From the NCBI GenBank assembly GCA_037444685.1, contig JBBILX010000005.1:124001-188000 (forward strand): 64,000 nt of DNA, in the 5' to 3' direction. Below are positions 34,018 through 43,487 of this stretch, one piece after another; within the stretch, counting starts at the first letter, position 1, and every line of letters starts with the position of its first letter. A model generated the notes under the pieces. That model ran no database searches. It saw only the letters and a program-made list of their open reading frames with translations, and was not told the origin of the DNA. Source of the stretch: UBA964 sp037444685 (GTDB taxonomy: Bacteria; Pseudomonadota; Gammaproteobacteria; Steroidobacterales; Steroidobacteraceae). Made by a program: the position numbers and the translations under genes.

Positions 34018-36033
34018 ATGAGCAGCCTGTTCCGCCGCATCGAGGATGCCGGCCACCCCGTCGCCGTTCGCACGCGCCTGATCGCCGGCGCGCTCATGCT
34101 GCTGTCCCTGGCGGCCTGCCTCGGCAGCGATGGTTCGTCCGCCCCCGAGATCTATCAGCAGCCGCGCGACCGCTCGGCGTTCGAGACGCAGACCGCCTAT
34201 TTCGACGTCGGCGTCGAGGGCACCGCGCCGCTCAGTTACCAATGGCGACGCAATGGCGTGCCGATCCCGGGCGCCACGGGACCGACCTATACCACCCCGC
34301 CGCTGACCGCTGCCGACGACGGCGCTCGATTCTCGATCACGATCTCGAATGCCGAGGGCAGCGTCACGAGCAACGAGGCGCTCCTGACGGTCCTGCCACC
34401 ACCGACGATCACCACCCCTCCGGTCAGCCAGACCGTCGACGTCGGCGCGACGGCAACCTTCACGGTCGCCGCGACCGGGTCCGGACTCAGCTATCAGTGG
34501 CGCAGGGACGATCTGTCCATCGCCGGCGCGAATGCGGCGTCGTACACCACTCCCGCGACGACGGCGGCCGACGACGGTGTGAGCTACAGCGTCGATGTCG
34601 TCAATGGCGCCGGGTTCGTCACGAGTGCGCCGGCGACGTTGACGGTCCGCGGTCCCGCGGCGATCGCGACGCAGCCGCTGAGCCAGACCGTGGCGGTCGG
34701 CGAGGCGGCTGTCTTCGGCGTGCGCGCTACCGGCGGCGAGCTCGCCTATCAGTGGCGGCGAGGGTCGACGGATATCCCGGGCGCCACGGGTCCGATCTAC
34801 GTGACGCCGGCGGCGACCGTCGGTGACGATGGCGCGACGTTCAGCGTGGTCGTCAGCAACGCGCGCGGCACCGCGACGAGCGTCGCGGCGACGCTCACCG
34901 TCGTCGCTGGCGCCGCGAGCGCGCCCCCGGCGTTGCCGGCGACGATCGCCGCCTCGCGCTCCGCTTCTGCGTCGGAGAGCTTCGTCTACGTGCGCCGCTC
35001 CGACGGGTCGATCGCGAGCTGGGGATACAACGGCGAAGGGCAGCGTGGCGACGGTTCGACCTCTGCAGCCAGTGACACGATCGGTCGCGTCACGCTGCCC
35101 GCGGGTCTGGCCGCGACGCGCGTCGCGGCCGGCGGGAACCACGGTCTCGCGTTGCTGTCGGACGGTGCCGTCTACGCCTGGGGGCGCAACGGCAACGGCC
35201 AGCTTGGCCTCGGTGATCAGCTGACCCGCACGACGCCGACGCGGGTCGCTTTGCCGCGTCCGGCCGTATCGATCGCGGCCGGCCGGGATTTCTCGGTGGC
35301 CGTTCTCGACGACGGGCGCATCTACGCGTGGGGCCTCAATGGGTCCGGCCAACTGGGGCTCGGGACGCGCACGGTGACCAGTTCGTTGACCCCCGTCGAG
35401 GTGCCGGGCGTCGCGACGGCGCGCGCCGTCGCCGCCGGCAACGAGCACGTGCTGGCCCTGCTCGCCGACGGAACGGTGCTGGCGTGGGGCAGCAATGCCT
35501 CCGGACAGCTCGGCGTCGGTGACTTCGTCGTGCGCCGCGCGCCGGTTCCGACGCCGCTGCGCGACATCGCCGAGATTCGTGCCGGCGGCGATCTGTCGCT
35601 CGCGCTGACGACACGCCGGACCGCGTTGGGCTGGGGCGAGAATGGCGATGGTCAGCTCGGCCGGGGCGCCGTGTTCACGGCGGACCTGTCCGTGCCCACA
35701 GGCGTGGCCACCGACGTCGTCGATGCCGCGCCCGCCGACCGGCTGCTGCTTCTCGTCGGCAGCGATGGCGTCGTGCGCGGCGCCGGCGCCAACGAAGCGG
35801 GCTCGCTCGCCGATGGCACGACGACGGCGCGCAACACGTTCACTGCGGCGAGCGGTCTCTCCGGCGTGCTCGGTGCCGCGAGCGGGGGACGCTCGTTCGC
35901 GCTGGCGCTGCGCGGCGACGGGGCCGTGTTCGCGTGGGGCGACAACTCGGCTCGCCAGCTCGGCAACTCGACCTTGTCGGCGGCCGGCACCTCGACGCCG
36001 ACCCTGGTGCCGAACTTCGACGCCATCCCCTGA
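34018..36033 (+). CDS. Lipoprotein with three Ig-like repeats and an RCC1-type beta-propeller
   Basis: 671 residues from the ATG at 34018. The N-terminus has a signal peptide ending in lipobox LAAC (RLIAGALMLLSLAACLGSD). Three Ig-like repeats of about 90 residues follow, each with SYQWRR or AYQWRR and an ADDG or GDDG turn (roughly 45-300). Seven RCC1-like blades occupy the rest, each with a W-G-x-N-x-x-GQLG type motif (WGYNGEGQRGDG, WGRNGNGQLGLG, WGLNGSGQLGLG, WGSNASGQLGVG, WGENGDGQLGRG, a degenerate sixth, WGDNSARQLGNS). It is probably a surface or periplasmic binding protein. No catalytic residues are evident. Confidence 0.88.
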   Translation: MSSLFRRIEDAGHPVAVRTRLIAGALMLLSLAACLGSDGSSAPEIYQQPRDRSAFETQTAYFDVGVEGTAPLSYQWRRNGVPIPGATGPTYTTPPLTAADDGARFSITISNAEGSVTSNEALLTVLPPPTITTPPVSQTVDVGATATFTVAATGSGLSYQWRRDDLSIAGANAASYTTPATTAADDGVSYSVDVVNGAGFVTSAPATLTVRGPAAIATQPLSQTVAVGEAAVFGVRATGGELAYQWRRGSTDIPGATGPIYVTPAATVGDDGATFSVVVSNARGTATSVAATLTVVAGAASAPPALPATIAASRSASASESFVYVRRSDGSIASWGYNGEGQRGDGSTSAASDTIGRVTLPAGLAATRVAAGGNHGLALLSDGAVYAWGRNGNGQLGLGDQLTRTTPTRVALPRPAVSIAAGRDFSVAVLDDGRIYAWGLNGSGQLGLGTRTVTSSLTPVEVPGVATARAVAAGNEHVLALLADGTVLAWGSNASGQLGVGDFVVRRAPVPTPLRDIAEIRAGGDLSLALTTRRTALGWGENGDGQLGRGAVFTADLSVPTGVATDVVDAAPADRLLLLVGSDGVVRGAGANEAGSLADGTTTARNTFTAASGLSGVLGAASGGRSFALALRGDGAVFAWGDNSARQLGNSTLSAAGTSTPTLVPNFDAIP

Positions 36034-36061
36034 GGTCCATTTGCCGAGCGGGATCGGCGCC

Positions 36062-37603
36062 ATGGCGGAGGCGGACGGTAACTTCTACGCGCGAATCGCC
36101 TCGGTGGCGAACCGCCTCGCGGGGCGCGCCTGCTGGATCGCGGCGGACAGGCGCGCGTGGACCTGGGCCGAGGTCGACGCCGGCGCAGCGAATGCCGCCG
36201 CGGCGCTTCGGCACTGCGGCGTGCAGCCGGGCGACCGCGTGCTTGTGCAGGTCGAGAAATCCGCCACGGGGCTGCTGCTCTATCTGGGCTGTCTGCGCGC
36301 GGGTGCGGTGTTCGTGCCGCTCAACCCAGCCTACACCGACGCCGAGCTTGGCTATTTCATCGCCGATGCTGCGCCCCGCGTGATCGTCTGCGATCCGGCG
36401 CGCGCATCCGGCATCGGTGCGGCTGCCCCCGCGGCGGCCGGCGTGACGGTGCTGACGCTCGATGCCGCGGGGCAGGGGAGCTGGTCCGCGCTGCTCGAGC
36501 GCACCTCGGTCGATGCCGACGCGGTCGGGATCGAACCGTGTGCCGACGGGCAACTGGCGGCCATCGTCTACACCTCCGGCACGACCGGCAGGTCGAAGGG
36601 CGCAATGATCTCGCACGGCAATCTCGCCGCGAACGCGCGCGCGCTGCTCGACGTCTGGCGGATCAGTGCAGACGACGTGCTGCTGAACGTGCTGCCGACC
36701 TATCACGTGCACGGGCTGTTCGTCGCGCTGCATTCGACCATGCTGGCTGGCGCCACGACGCTGCTGCTGCCGCGATTCGACGTCGACACCGTACTGGCCC
36801 GGTTACCGGATTCGACCGTGTTCATGGGCGTGCCGACCCACTACACGCGCCTGCTCGCCGACGCGCGCTTCACGCGCGCCGCCACGGCGCCGGTGCGCCT
36901 CTGGATCTGCGGCTCCGCGCCGCTGCTGCCTGCGACCTTCGCGGCCTTCGAGCAGCGCACCGGACAGCGGATCCTCGAGCGCTACGGGATGAGCGAGTGC
37001 GGGATCATTGCCTCGAATCCCCGGGAAGGTGAACGCGTCGCCGGCACCGTCGGCTTCCTGCTGCCCGGATTCGAAGGCCGCATCGTCGATGGCGAGGGCC
37101 GCGAAGTGCCGCGCGGAGTCGCCGGCATGCTCGAGGTGCGCGGCGCGAGCGTCTTCGGCGGCTATTGGCGCCGTCCGGAACTCAACGCGAGCGAATTCCG
37201 GCCTGATGGCCACTTCATTACCGGAGACCTCGCCACGATGGCCGACGACGGTCGCATCTCCATCGTCGGGCGTGCCCGTGACCTGATCATCTCGGGCGGC
37301 TTCAACGTCTACCCGAAAGAAATCGAACTCGAGATCGACGCCATCGACGGCGTGGCCGAATCTGCCGTCATCGGCGTGCCGCATCCCGACTTCGGCGAGG
37401 CTGTCGTCGCAGTCGTCGCATGCCGCGACGGCGCGACGCTGACCGAGAGGGCGATCATTGATCGGCTCAGAGAGCGACTCGCGCGGTTCAAGCTGCCCAA
37501 GCGCGTCGTGTTCGTCGCGGACCTGCCGCGCAACGCGATGGCCAAGGTGCAGAAGGCGACGCTGCGCGAGCGCTATTCGAACCTGTTCTCGATGGACAGC
37601 TGA
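36062..37603 (+). CDS. Acyl-CoA synthetase of the AMP-binding family (malonyl-CoA synthetase-like)
   Basis: 513 residues from the ATG at 36062. ANL-superfamily motifs: IVYTSGTTGRSKGAMISHGN (P-loop), LPTYHVHGLFVALHSTML, YGMSECGIIASNP, FITGDLATMADDGRISIVGR, SGGFNVYPKEIE and the catalytic lysine region NAMAKVQKATLRE. Length and the HVHGLFVALH and YGMSE sequences recall MatB malonyl-CoA synthetase, but related medium-size acid:CoA ligases share them. It stands 28 nt after the Ig/RCC1 lipoprotein gene. No other malonate gene is nearby. Confidence 0.88.
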   Translation: MAEADGNFYARIASVANRLAGRACWIAADRRAWTWAEVDAGAANAAAALRHCGVQPGDRVLVQVEKSATGLLLYLGCLRAGAVFVPLNPAYTDAELGYFIADAAPRVIVCDPARASGIGAAAPAAAGVTVLTLDAAGQGSWSALLERTSVDADAVGIEPCADGQLAAIVYTSGTTGRSKGAMISHGNLAANARALLDVWRISADDVLLNVLPTYHVHGLFVALHSTMLAGATTLLLPRFDVDTVLARLPDSTVFMGVPTHYTRLLADARFTRAATAPVRLWICGSAPLLPATFAAFEQRTGQRILERYGMSECGIIASNPREGERVAGTVGFLLPGFEGRIVDGEGREVPRGVAGMLEVRGASVFGGYWRRPELNASEFRPDGHFITGDLATMADDGRISIVGRARDLIISGGFNVYPKEIELEIDAIDGVAESAVIGVPHPDFGEAVVAVVACRDGATLTERAIIDRLRERLARFKLPKRVVFVADLPRNAMAKVQKATLRERYSNLFSMDS

Positions 37604-37666
37604 CCTACTCAGGACGCGGACGAGCGCAAGCGCCGATGACCTCGCCATGCAGGCGGAGGGTTGGCG

Positions 37667-38572
37667 CTAGCGCTTGGCCCGATCGACGATGCGGCGCGGC
37701 GGACTGATGATGGCGAGAACGATCACGAGCACGAGCGCCACGGCAGCAATGCTGAGCTCGAGCGCGTACTGCTGCGGTTTGACCCACATCTCGTCGAGGT
37801 GTCCCCACTTCTCGAGGATCTCGTTGACGTTCCAGGCAATGATCGCCGTCGGGATTGCATAGCGCAGGGCCGGCGCCATGCGCTGGTACCACCAGAGGCG
37901 CTGGATCAGGTAGATCGCCCAGACCGCAAAGGCGCCGCAGGAAGCGAACGTCACCCAGTGGTCCGTGCCGAAGATGTTCGGGTTGTAGATCACAAGCAGA
38001 TATAAGTAGAAGAACCACGTGACATAGATCGTCTCCATCGCGACGATCGAACAGAGGTTGCGCTGCGCGGCCGGGTTCTTCTCCCCGACGTTCATGCGCA
38101 GGTTCCGGTGCAGCCACATGAAGGCGTTGCAGCGCGTCTCCTTGTTGAAGAAGAAGAACAGCAAAGACGCAAACATCACGCCGATCGAAGAGAGCATGAC
38201 GCGGTATTCGGGCAGCGTCGGCTTCGCCCCCCACATCGCTTCCTCGACGCCGAGTTCATCGGCGACCCAGACGAAGCTGAACTCGATCCAGCCTAGCCAT
38301 ACGAGGCTGCCACCCGCGAAACCAAGCAGGGTAGCTGCATTCTCGCCCTTGTTGCGGCCGACGTAGATCATGATCGCGCCGACCAGACCGAACACGAATG
38401 CGACCGTCAGGACGTCTTCCGGGAACCAACGATGTTCCATCAGGTACATGACGGTGTGACCGAGCCCCTGCCACACGTAGACGATCAGCACGGCGATGAT
38501 GGCTGGGATCGGCGCCTGGTAATACTTCTTGAATCCGTGAGCCGGTGCAGCCTGCTCGGCGGGAGTGCTCAT
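37667..38572 (-). CDS. Multi-pass inner-membrane protein of unknown function
   Basis: 301 residues with about seven transmembrane helices, rich in aromatic residues. Possible functional groups within or near helices include GHTVMYLMEHRWFPE (two His and an acidic residue), WLGWIEFSFVWVADE, NKETRCNAFMWLHRNLRMN and WNVNEILEKWGHLDEMW. The charged C-terminal tail is short (SPPRRIVDRAKR). I do not recognise the family. It is convergent with the acyl-CoA synthetase (63 nt) and divergent from the MFS exporter (171 nt), so it is probably transcribed alone. Confidence 0.8.
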   Translation of the reverse strand: MSTPAEQAAPAHGFKKYYQAPIPAIIAVLIVYVWQGLGHTVMYLMEHRWFPEDVLTVAFVFGLVGAIMIYVGRNKGENAATLLGFAGGSLVWLGWIEFSFVWVADELGVEEAMWGAKPTLPEYRVMLSSIGVMFASLLFFFFNKETRCNAFMWLHRNLRMNVGEKNPAAQRNLCSIVAMETIYVTWFFYLYLLVIYNPNIFGTDHWVTFASCGAFAVWAIYLIQRLWWYQRMAPALRYAIPTAIIAWNVNEILEKWGHLDEMWVKPQQYALELSIAAVALVLVIVLAIISPPRRIVDRAKR

Positions 38573-38743
38573 CTGTGACCCCCCCAGGTGGCACGCAGGC
38601 CTTCACTATAAACCGTTGCACCGCTTTGGCATCCTCGGGCGCGTGGTTTGCCGTCGCGGACCGTCCTGGAGTCTGTCTGCGGTCGCGGATTCGGTCATTG
38701 CGCCCGACGGTAGCAGATCTGCGCTACACAGGCGGGCCGGCCC

Positions 38744-40441
38744 GTGCTAGAAAACCCCGTGAACCGCTCATCCTCCGCGCATCCGTTGTCGTCGTCGTTC
38801 GAACGCTGGCGCCGCGCCACGCTCGCGCCGTTCTCGCAGCGTGTTTTCGCGACCTTCTGGTGGGCCTCGCTGATCTCGTCGCTTGGCAGCCTGATCCAGA
38901 GCGTGGGGGCGGCATGGCTCATGGCCACCATCGCGCCAGCGCCCGACCAGGTCGCCCTGGTCCAGACGGCCGGAGCGCTGCCGTTCTTTTTCTTGTCCTT
39001 GATCGCCGGTGCGTTCGCGGACACACACGACCGTCGCACGACCATGCTGGTCTCGGTGCTGCTGATGCTCGGTGCCTCGGCGGCGCTCGCCGCGGTCACG
39101 CTCGCCGGCGCGGTCACGCCGGCCGTGCTGCTCGGCCTGACTTTCCTGATTGGCTGCGGCACGGCCGCGTTCGCGCCGGCATGGCAGTCCTCCATCGGCG
39201 ATCAGGTGCCGCGGCAGCAGATTGCATCGGCCGTCATGGCCAATGCCGTCGGTTTCAACCTCGCGCGCAGCGTCGGTCCCGCGATCGGCGGCGTGATCGT
39301 CGCGGCCGCCGGGGCGGCCGCGGCGTTCGTGATCAATGCGGTCTCCTACATTGGCCTGCTCGCGACGCTGCTCTGGTGGCGACCTTCGCGTGCCGCCAAT
39401 CCGCTGCCGCCCGAACCACTCGCCAGCGCGATCGCGACCGGGGTCCGGTACGTCAGTCTCTCGCCGCACCTGCTCGCGATCCTCGCGCGCTGCGTCCTGT
39501 TCGCAACGCCGATGGCGGCCGTGCCGGCGCTGATGCCGATCGTCGCCCGGGACCTGCTCGGTGGCGGCGCGCCGACGTTTGGCGTGCTGCTCGCCGGGTT
39601 CGGCGTCGGCGCCATGGCCGCCGCGCTGTCGAGCGCCGCCTTGCGCTCCCGCTACTCGACCGACAGGCTGTTGCGTGCGGCCTGTCTGCTCGCCTTCCTC
39701 GCCATGGTTGCGATCGGTCAGAGTCACTGGTTCGCCGTGACGCTGCTCGCGCACGTCCTCGCGGGCTCCGTCTGGACGCTCGGGCTCGCGACCTTCAACA
39801 TCGCCGTGCAGTTGTCCTCGCCGCGCTGGGTTACCGGTCGCACACTCGCCATCTATCAGACGGTCGCTTTTGGCGGCATGGCGCTCGGCAGCTGGTGGTG
39901 GGGCGAGTTCGCGGCCCTCGCCGGACTGCGCGAGTCGGTCACCGCCGCGGGCGGCGTGGCGCTGCTGTCGCTGCTGCTCGCGCGCTGGCTGCCGGTGACG
40001 GTGGCCCAGGCGGGGTCGCTCGATCCGCAGGCCGGGCCTGAGGTACGCCCGCCGGCCGTCGAGATCCACGACGCCTCCGGACCCGTCGTCGTCGCAATCG
40101 TCTACCGTGTGCCGCCGCAAAACGCCTCTGCATTCCTGCCCGTCATCCACGAGCTCGGCCGCATCCGGCGCCGCGACGGTGCCCGACGCTGGTCGGTGAG
40201 CCAGGACATCGATGATCCGCAGTACTGGATCGAGCGCTTCGAAAGCCCGACCTGGATCGACTACCTGCGCCGTCACAGCCGGCCGACCCAGGCCGACCAG
40301 GCCGTGCGCCAGCGCCTCGCGTCGCTGATCGAAGGCGAGTCGAAGGTGCGGCGCATGATCGAGCGTCCGGCTGGGTCGCAACCGCTCGGCAGCGATCGCT
40401 ACCGGCCGGAGCCGCTCGACGATCCCTCCGGTCACGCTTAG
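38744..40441 (+). CDS. MFS exporter (EntS-like MFS_3) with C-terminal ABM-like domain
   Basis: About 565 residues from a GTG at 38744 (a second GTG at 38759 is equally possible). Twelve transmembrane helices occupy residues 30-430: FATFWWASLISSLGSLIQSVG, the loop ADTHDRRTT between helices 2 and 3, FNLARSVGPAIGGVI, and GTLAIYQT-like segments. A soluble tail of about 120 residues (VVVAIVYRVPPQNASAFLPV, RRRDGARRWSVSQDIDDPQYW, RRHSRPTQADQAVRQRL) resembles the ferredoxin-like antibiotic monooxygenase (ABM) fold. The transported compound is unknown; fused tails of this kind occur in related exporters. Confidence 0.88.
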   Translation: MLENPVNRSSSAHPLSSSFERWRRATLAPFSQRVFATFWWASLISSLGSLIQSVGAAWLMATIAPAPDQVALVQTAGALPFFFLSLIAGAFADTHDRRTTMLVSVLLMLGASAALAAVTLAGAVTPAVLLGLTFLIGCGTAAFAPAWQSSIGDQVPRQQIASAVMANAVGFNLARSVGPAIGGVIVAAAGAAAAFVINAVSYIGLLATLLWWRPSRAANPLPPEPLASAIATGVRYVSLSPHLLAILARCVLFATPMAAVPALMPIVARDLLGGGAPTFGVLLAGFGVGAMAAALSSAALRSRYSTDRLLRAACLLAFLAMVAIGQSHWFAVTLLAHVLAGSVWTLGLATFNIAVQLSSPRWVTGRTLAIYQTVAFGGMALGSWWWGEFAALAGLRESVTAAGGVALLSLLLARWLPVTVAQAGSLDPQAGPEVRPPAVEIHDASGPVVVAIVYRVPPQNASAFLPVIHELGRIRRRDGARRWSVSQDIDDPQYWIERFESPTWIDYLRRHSRPTQADQAVRQRLASLIEGESKVRRMIERPAGSQPLGSDRYRPEPLDDPSGHA

Positions 40442-40451
40442 AGTTCTGCCG

Positions 40452-40853
40452 ATGCCGATTCCCTGGTTGACCGTGCTCAAGAGCGTCCCGTGGATCGAGG
40501 TGATCCGCAACGCTCCGCAGGTGGCCGAAGCCGCGCGGCGCCTCTGGCTCACGATCCGCTCGGAACCTCGCGCGGATGCCAGCGCGCTGACGCCGGCCAT
40601 GCGGCCGCCGTCGCCCACCGCGAGCGAGCACGCCGTGCTGCGCGCGCGCGTCGATGCGCTGACGGGCGAGGTCAAGGCCCTGCACGAACAGGTCGTCGCC
40701 TCCTCGGAGCTCATCAAGCAGCTCGCCGAGCAGCAGGCCGGGCTCGTCGCCCGCGTAGAACTCAATCGGCGGCGCACCATCGTGCTCGCTGTGACGACCG
40801 TGATCGGCTTCGCGGCGGCGGTCACGGCGATCTGGCTGTCGCGGGCGCACTGA
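40452..40853 (+). CDS. Conserved hypothetical protein with coiled coil and C-terminal membrane anchor
   Basis: 133 residues. The N-terminal amphipathic segment (IPWLTVLKSVPWIEVIRNAPQ) leads to a predicted coiled coil (about 60-105, LRARVDALTGEVKALHEQVV) and one C-terminal transmembrane helix (VLAVTTVIGFAAAVTAIWL). It starts 10 nt after the MFS stop, so probably shares its mRNA. Function unknown. Its 3' end overlaps the 3' extension of the decayed hydrolase on the other strand. Confidence 0.72.
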   Translation: MPIPWLTVLKSVPWIEVIRNAPQVAEAARRLWLTIRSEPRADASALTPAMRPPSPTASEHAVLRARVDALTGEVKALHEQVVASSELIKQLAEQQAGLVARVELNRRRTIVLAVTTVIGFAAAVTAIWLSRAH

Positions 40854-41755
40854 GGAGTCCGGCGGGCACGCAGCGGCGGCAGCGCCAGCGCGCCCATCGA
40901 GGCGCATGCGGCACACCGCGCGCGCAGACTTCGCCGTTGTTCTGCCAGAGCGCGTTCAGCGGAATCTTGAGGTAGGCGATCCCGTTGTTCTCGGGCGGAG
41001 GAAAGTGGCCGGCCCGCATCTTCACCTGCACCGCCGGAAGGATCAGCAGCGGCATCTCGAGCGTCGCGTCGCGCTGCTCGCGCATCTCCACGAAGGCCTG
41101 TTCATCGACACCGTCGTGGACGTGGATGTTGGCCCGGCACTGCTCGGCAACGGTCGTCCGGGGCTTGGGCTCGCGGCCGGCCGGTGGGTAATCGTGACAG
41201 ACGTAGAGTTCGGCTGTGTCCGGCAACGTCAGCAGACTGCGTATCGAGCGGTACAGCGCGTAGGCACTGCCACCGGGAAAGTCGCAGCGCGCCGTTCCAT
41301 AATCGGGCATGAACATCGTATCGCCGATGAAAGCAGCACGGCGCCTACGATCCCAGGTGCCGCCTTCGACGACGTAGGTGACGCACGCGGGCGTATGTCC
41401 GGGCGTGTGCCACAACGACCGAGAGGCGCAGATCGCCGAGCGGCAGAACGTCGCCTTCGTCTACAAGCTCATCGGACCAGCCGCCATCGCGCGCAAAATC
41501 CGGGCCAGCGTTGAACAATCTGCCGAAGGTCTGCTGCATCGTGGTGACGTGGCGGCCGATGACGATGCGACCACCGAGTTCACGCTGGAGATATGGCGCC
41601 GCCGAGAGGTGATCGGCGTGCACGTGAGTCTCGAGCAGCCAGTCGACGCGGAGCCCGAGATCGCACACCCGCGCAACTGCCCTGTCAGCGCTCTGCGAGC
41701 GGGTGCGTCCTGATTTCGGATCGTGTTCGAGCACCGAATCGACGATGGCGGCGCG
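40822..41755 (-). pseudogene. Decayed MBL-fold hydrolase, persulfide dioxygenase / Blh-like
   Basis: Two frames together give most of a metallo-beta-lactamase-fold protein of the ETHE1/Blh type. The first holds AAIVDSVLEHDPKSGRTRSQ, LLETHVHADHLSAAPYLQ (the HxHxDH metal motif) and FNAGPDFARDGGWSDELV. At about 41413 one extra base shifts the frame to WHTPGHTPACVTYV, FIGDTMFMPDYGTARCDFPG and ELYVCHDYPPAGR, giving the remaining metal ligands. Normal N-terminal residues are missing: homology stops at about 41755, where the IS481-type remnant begins. The C-terminus runs about 45 residues beyond the usual end. Loss of function is very likely. Confidence 0.82.
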
Positions 41756-41769
41756 CCAGCTACGACTTG

Positions 41770-42291
41770 ATCTGACATCATCATGTCGCATCAGAATGCG
41801 AAGGGAAAGTCAGATGCCAAGCGAACAGAAGATCATTCGGAACAAGGTGGGATTGCTAAAGCTGGCGCAGACGCTGGGCAGCATGTCCGAGGCCTGCAAG
41901 GTGATGGGCTTCAGCCGCGATAGCTTCTATCGCTTCAAGGAGCTGCACGACTCTGGCGGCGAAACCGCGCTCATCGAGCTGTCGCGGAAGAAGCCGATTC
42001 TGCGCGATCGGGTCGATCCGGCGATCGAAGCCGCAGTGGTGGCTTTTGCCCTCGAACAACCGGCTTTCGGGCAGGTACGTGTGTCCAACGAGCTGCGTAA
42101 GCGAGGGCACTTCGTGTCGCCCGCAGGGGTTCGGGCGATCTGGCTGCGCGATGATCTGGAGAAGTTCGACAAGCGCCTGAGGGCGTTGTCGGCGAAGGTG
42201 GCTCAGGACGGCTTGATCCTCACCGAGGACAGGTGCGCGCGCTGGAGAAGGCGCGAGAAGAGAAGGCCGCGCACGGAGAGATCGAAACAGA
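41770..42291 (+). mobile_element. IS481-family insertion sequence remnant
   Basis: The segment replacing the 5' end of the MBL hydrolase holds the N-terminal third of an IS481-family transposase and is cut at 42291 by the ISL3-family element. The left boundary is approximate: hydrolase similarity ends near 41755 and the transposase ATG is at 41814. The right end of the element is absent from the window. Confidence 0.7.
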
Positions 42292-42302
42292 GGCTCTGTT
42301 GA
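41814..42302 (+). pseudogene. IS481-family transposase fragment (truncated, frameshifted)
   Basis: From the ATG at 41814: EQKIIRNKVGLLKLAQTLGS, SEACKVMGFSRDSFYRFKEL (helix-turn-helix), GGETALIELSRKKP, FGQVRVSNELRKRG and GLILTED are typical of the N-terminal region of IS481 transposases. Near 42228-42233 one base appears lost: the expected continuation LEKAREEKAAHGEIETE is readable only in the next frame. The DDE catalytic domain is absent, since the ISL3 element begins at 42292. Not functional. Confidence 0.8.
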
Positions 42303-43470
42303 ATTTCAAGTGGGTTGCGAAGCGCGTGAAGCCGCGGGCGCGGCGCTTGGCGGCCTGGAACAGGCCGTTGAGCGCTTCGAGGAAGCCGTTGGTCTGACGG
42401 GTCTGGGCCCAGGCGACGATGCCCTCGAGGTGGCGGCGCACGAGCGCGGCCACCTCCTTCATCGGTTCGACCTTGCTGCGCATGACGCAGGTGCACCAAT
42501 GCTTGCGCATCGCGCGCACGACGTTGATCTGCTTGCGCTCGAGGATCTCGCGCAGCCGCTCCTTGTAGACCCAGGCGCGGGCGGTGCGCACGGTGCTCAT
42601 GCGCGCGATCAGCGCGTCCAGGTCGGCCGCGGCCTCGGGCTTGAGATGGGTGCGGTCCTTCAGCAGCGACCAGCGCAGGCCCTTCAGGGACTTGTCGCTG
42701 CGCTGCTCGATGCGCCGCCTCTTGTCCACCGCCGCGTTGGCGTGCCAGACGACGTGGAATTTTTCGAAGGTGATCCGGGCGTTGGGCAGCTGCTCGGTGC
42801 AGCCTTTGATGAACGCCGGGGACATGTCGATGCTGACTGCAGTGATCTGCTCGGCCGGGCAGCCGTGAGCGGCCAGCTCGGCGGCGATGGTCGCGATGGT
42901 CTTGGCCTCGCGTCCCTCGGCCACGGCCAGCACGCGCCGCTGGGCGGCGTCGGCGGCCAGCGTGATGTAGTCGTGACCGCGGGCGCGCGAGGTCTCGTCG
43001 ATGGCCAGCGCCCGGACCTGGCTGAAGTCGGCCGCCCGCAGCGCCAGCGCGACGTAGCGGCGGCAGATCGCCAGCACCGGGTACGGCGAGATGCCCACGA
43101 TGCGCGCCACTGCGGCAAAGGGCATCTGCGCGCCGAGCCTCAGCACCAGCGCCTCGAACAGCAGCGTGAAGCCGGCGAGCTTGCCGGCAAACGGCGGCTC
43201 GACCAGGCGCACCGAGCCGTCGGGCAGCCTCACCCGCGGCGTACGCACCTCGAGCACGCATTCGTGCTGGAAGAAGTTCAGGTGCCGGTAGCGCTTGGTC
43301 AGGCTGTCGTGGACCGGGTGCTCGCCGGCCACACCCTCGACAGTGAAGCGACTGCCGGCGGCGTAGTCGATGCCCACCGTCAGCACCCTGGACGCCTCGT
43401 CGAAGCGCACGCCGGTCACGGACCACGGCAACGCGATGCCCAGCGCCGCCTCGAACAACCTGTCATGCAT
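42220..43470 (-). CDS. ISL3-family transposase
   Basis: 416-residue frame from the ATG at 43470. The N-terminal zinc-finger region is reduced. A helix-turn-helix (FAAVARIVGISPYPVLAICRRY) precedes the DDE core: VRALAIDETSRARGHDYITL, AVSIDMSPAFIKGCTEQLPN, ITFEKFHVVWHANAAVDKRR, and the final E region near QTNGFLEALNGLFQAAKRRARGF. All of this matches ISL3 transposases. The last 20 or so residues (from about NRAS) are read from outside the element because the stop at 42220 lies beyond the left repeat, so the native C-terminus may be altered. The catalytic residues look intact. Confidence 0.9.
   Translation of the reverse strand: MHDRLFEAALGIALPWSVTGVRFDEASRVLTVGIDYAAGSRFTVEGVAGEHPVHDSLTKRYRHLNFFQHECVLEVRTPRVRLPDGSVRLVEPPFAGKLAGFTLLFEALVLRLGAQMPFAAVARIVGISPYPVLAICRRYVALALRAADFSQVRALAIDETSRARGHDYITLAADAAQRRVLAVAEGREAKTIATIAAELAAHGCPAEQITAVSIDMSPAFIKGCTEQLPNARITFEKFHVVWHANAAVDKRRRIEQRSDKSLKGLRWSLLKDRTHLKPEAAADLDALIARMSTVRTARAWVYKERLREILERKQINVVRAMRKHWCTCVMRSKVEPMKEVAALVRRHLEGIVAWAQTRQTNGFLEALNGLFQAAKRRARGFTRFATHLKFNRASVSISPCAAFSSRAFSSARTCPR
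42292..42317 (+). repeat. Left terminal inverted repeat of the ISL3-family element
   Basis: Begins GGCTCTGTTGAATTTCAAGT. Pairs with the inverse of 43621-43646 at 22 of 26 positions. The transposase reading frame passes through it and ends 72 nt outside the element. Confidence 0.8.
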
Positions 43471-43487
43471 GTGAATCGCTCCTGCTC

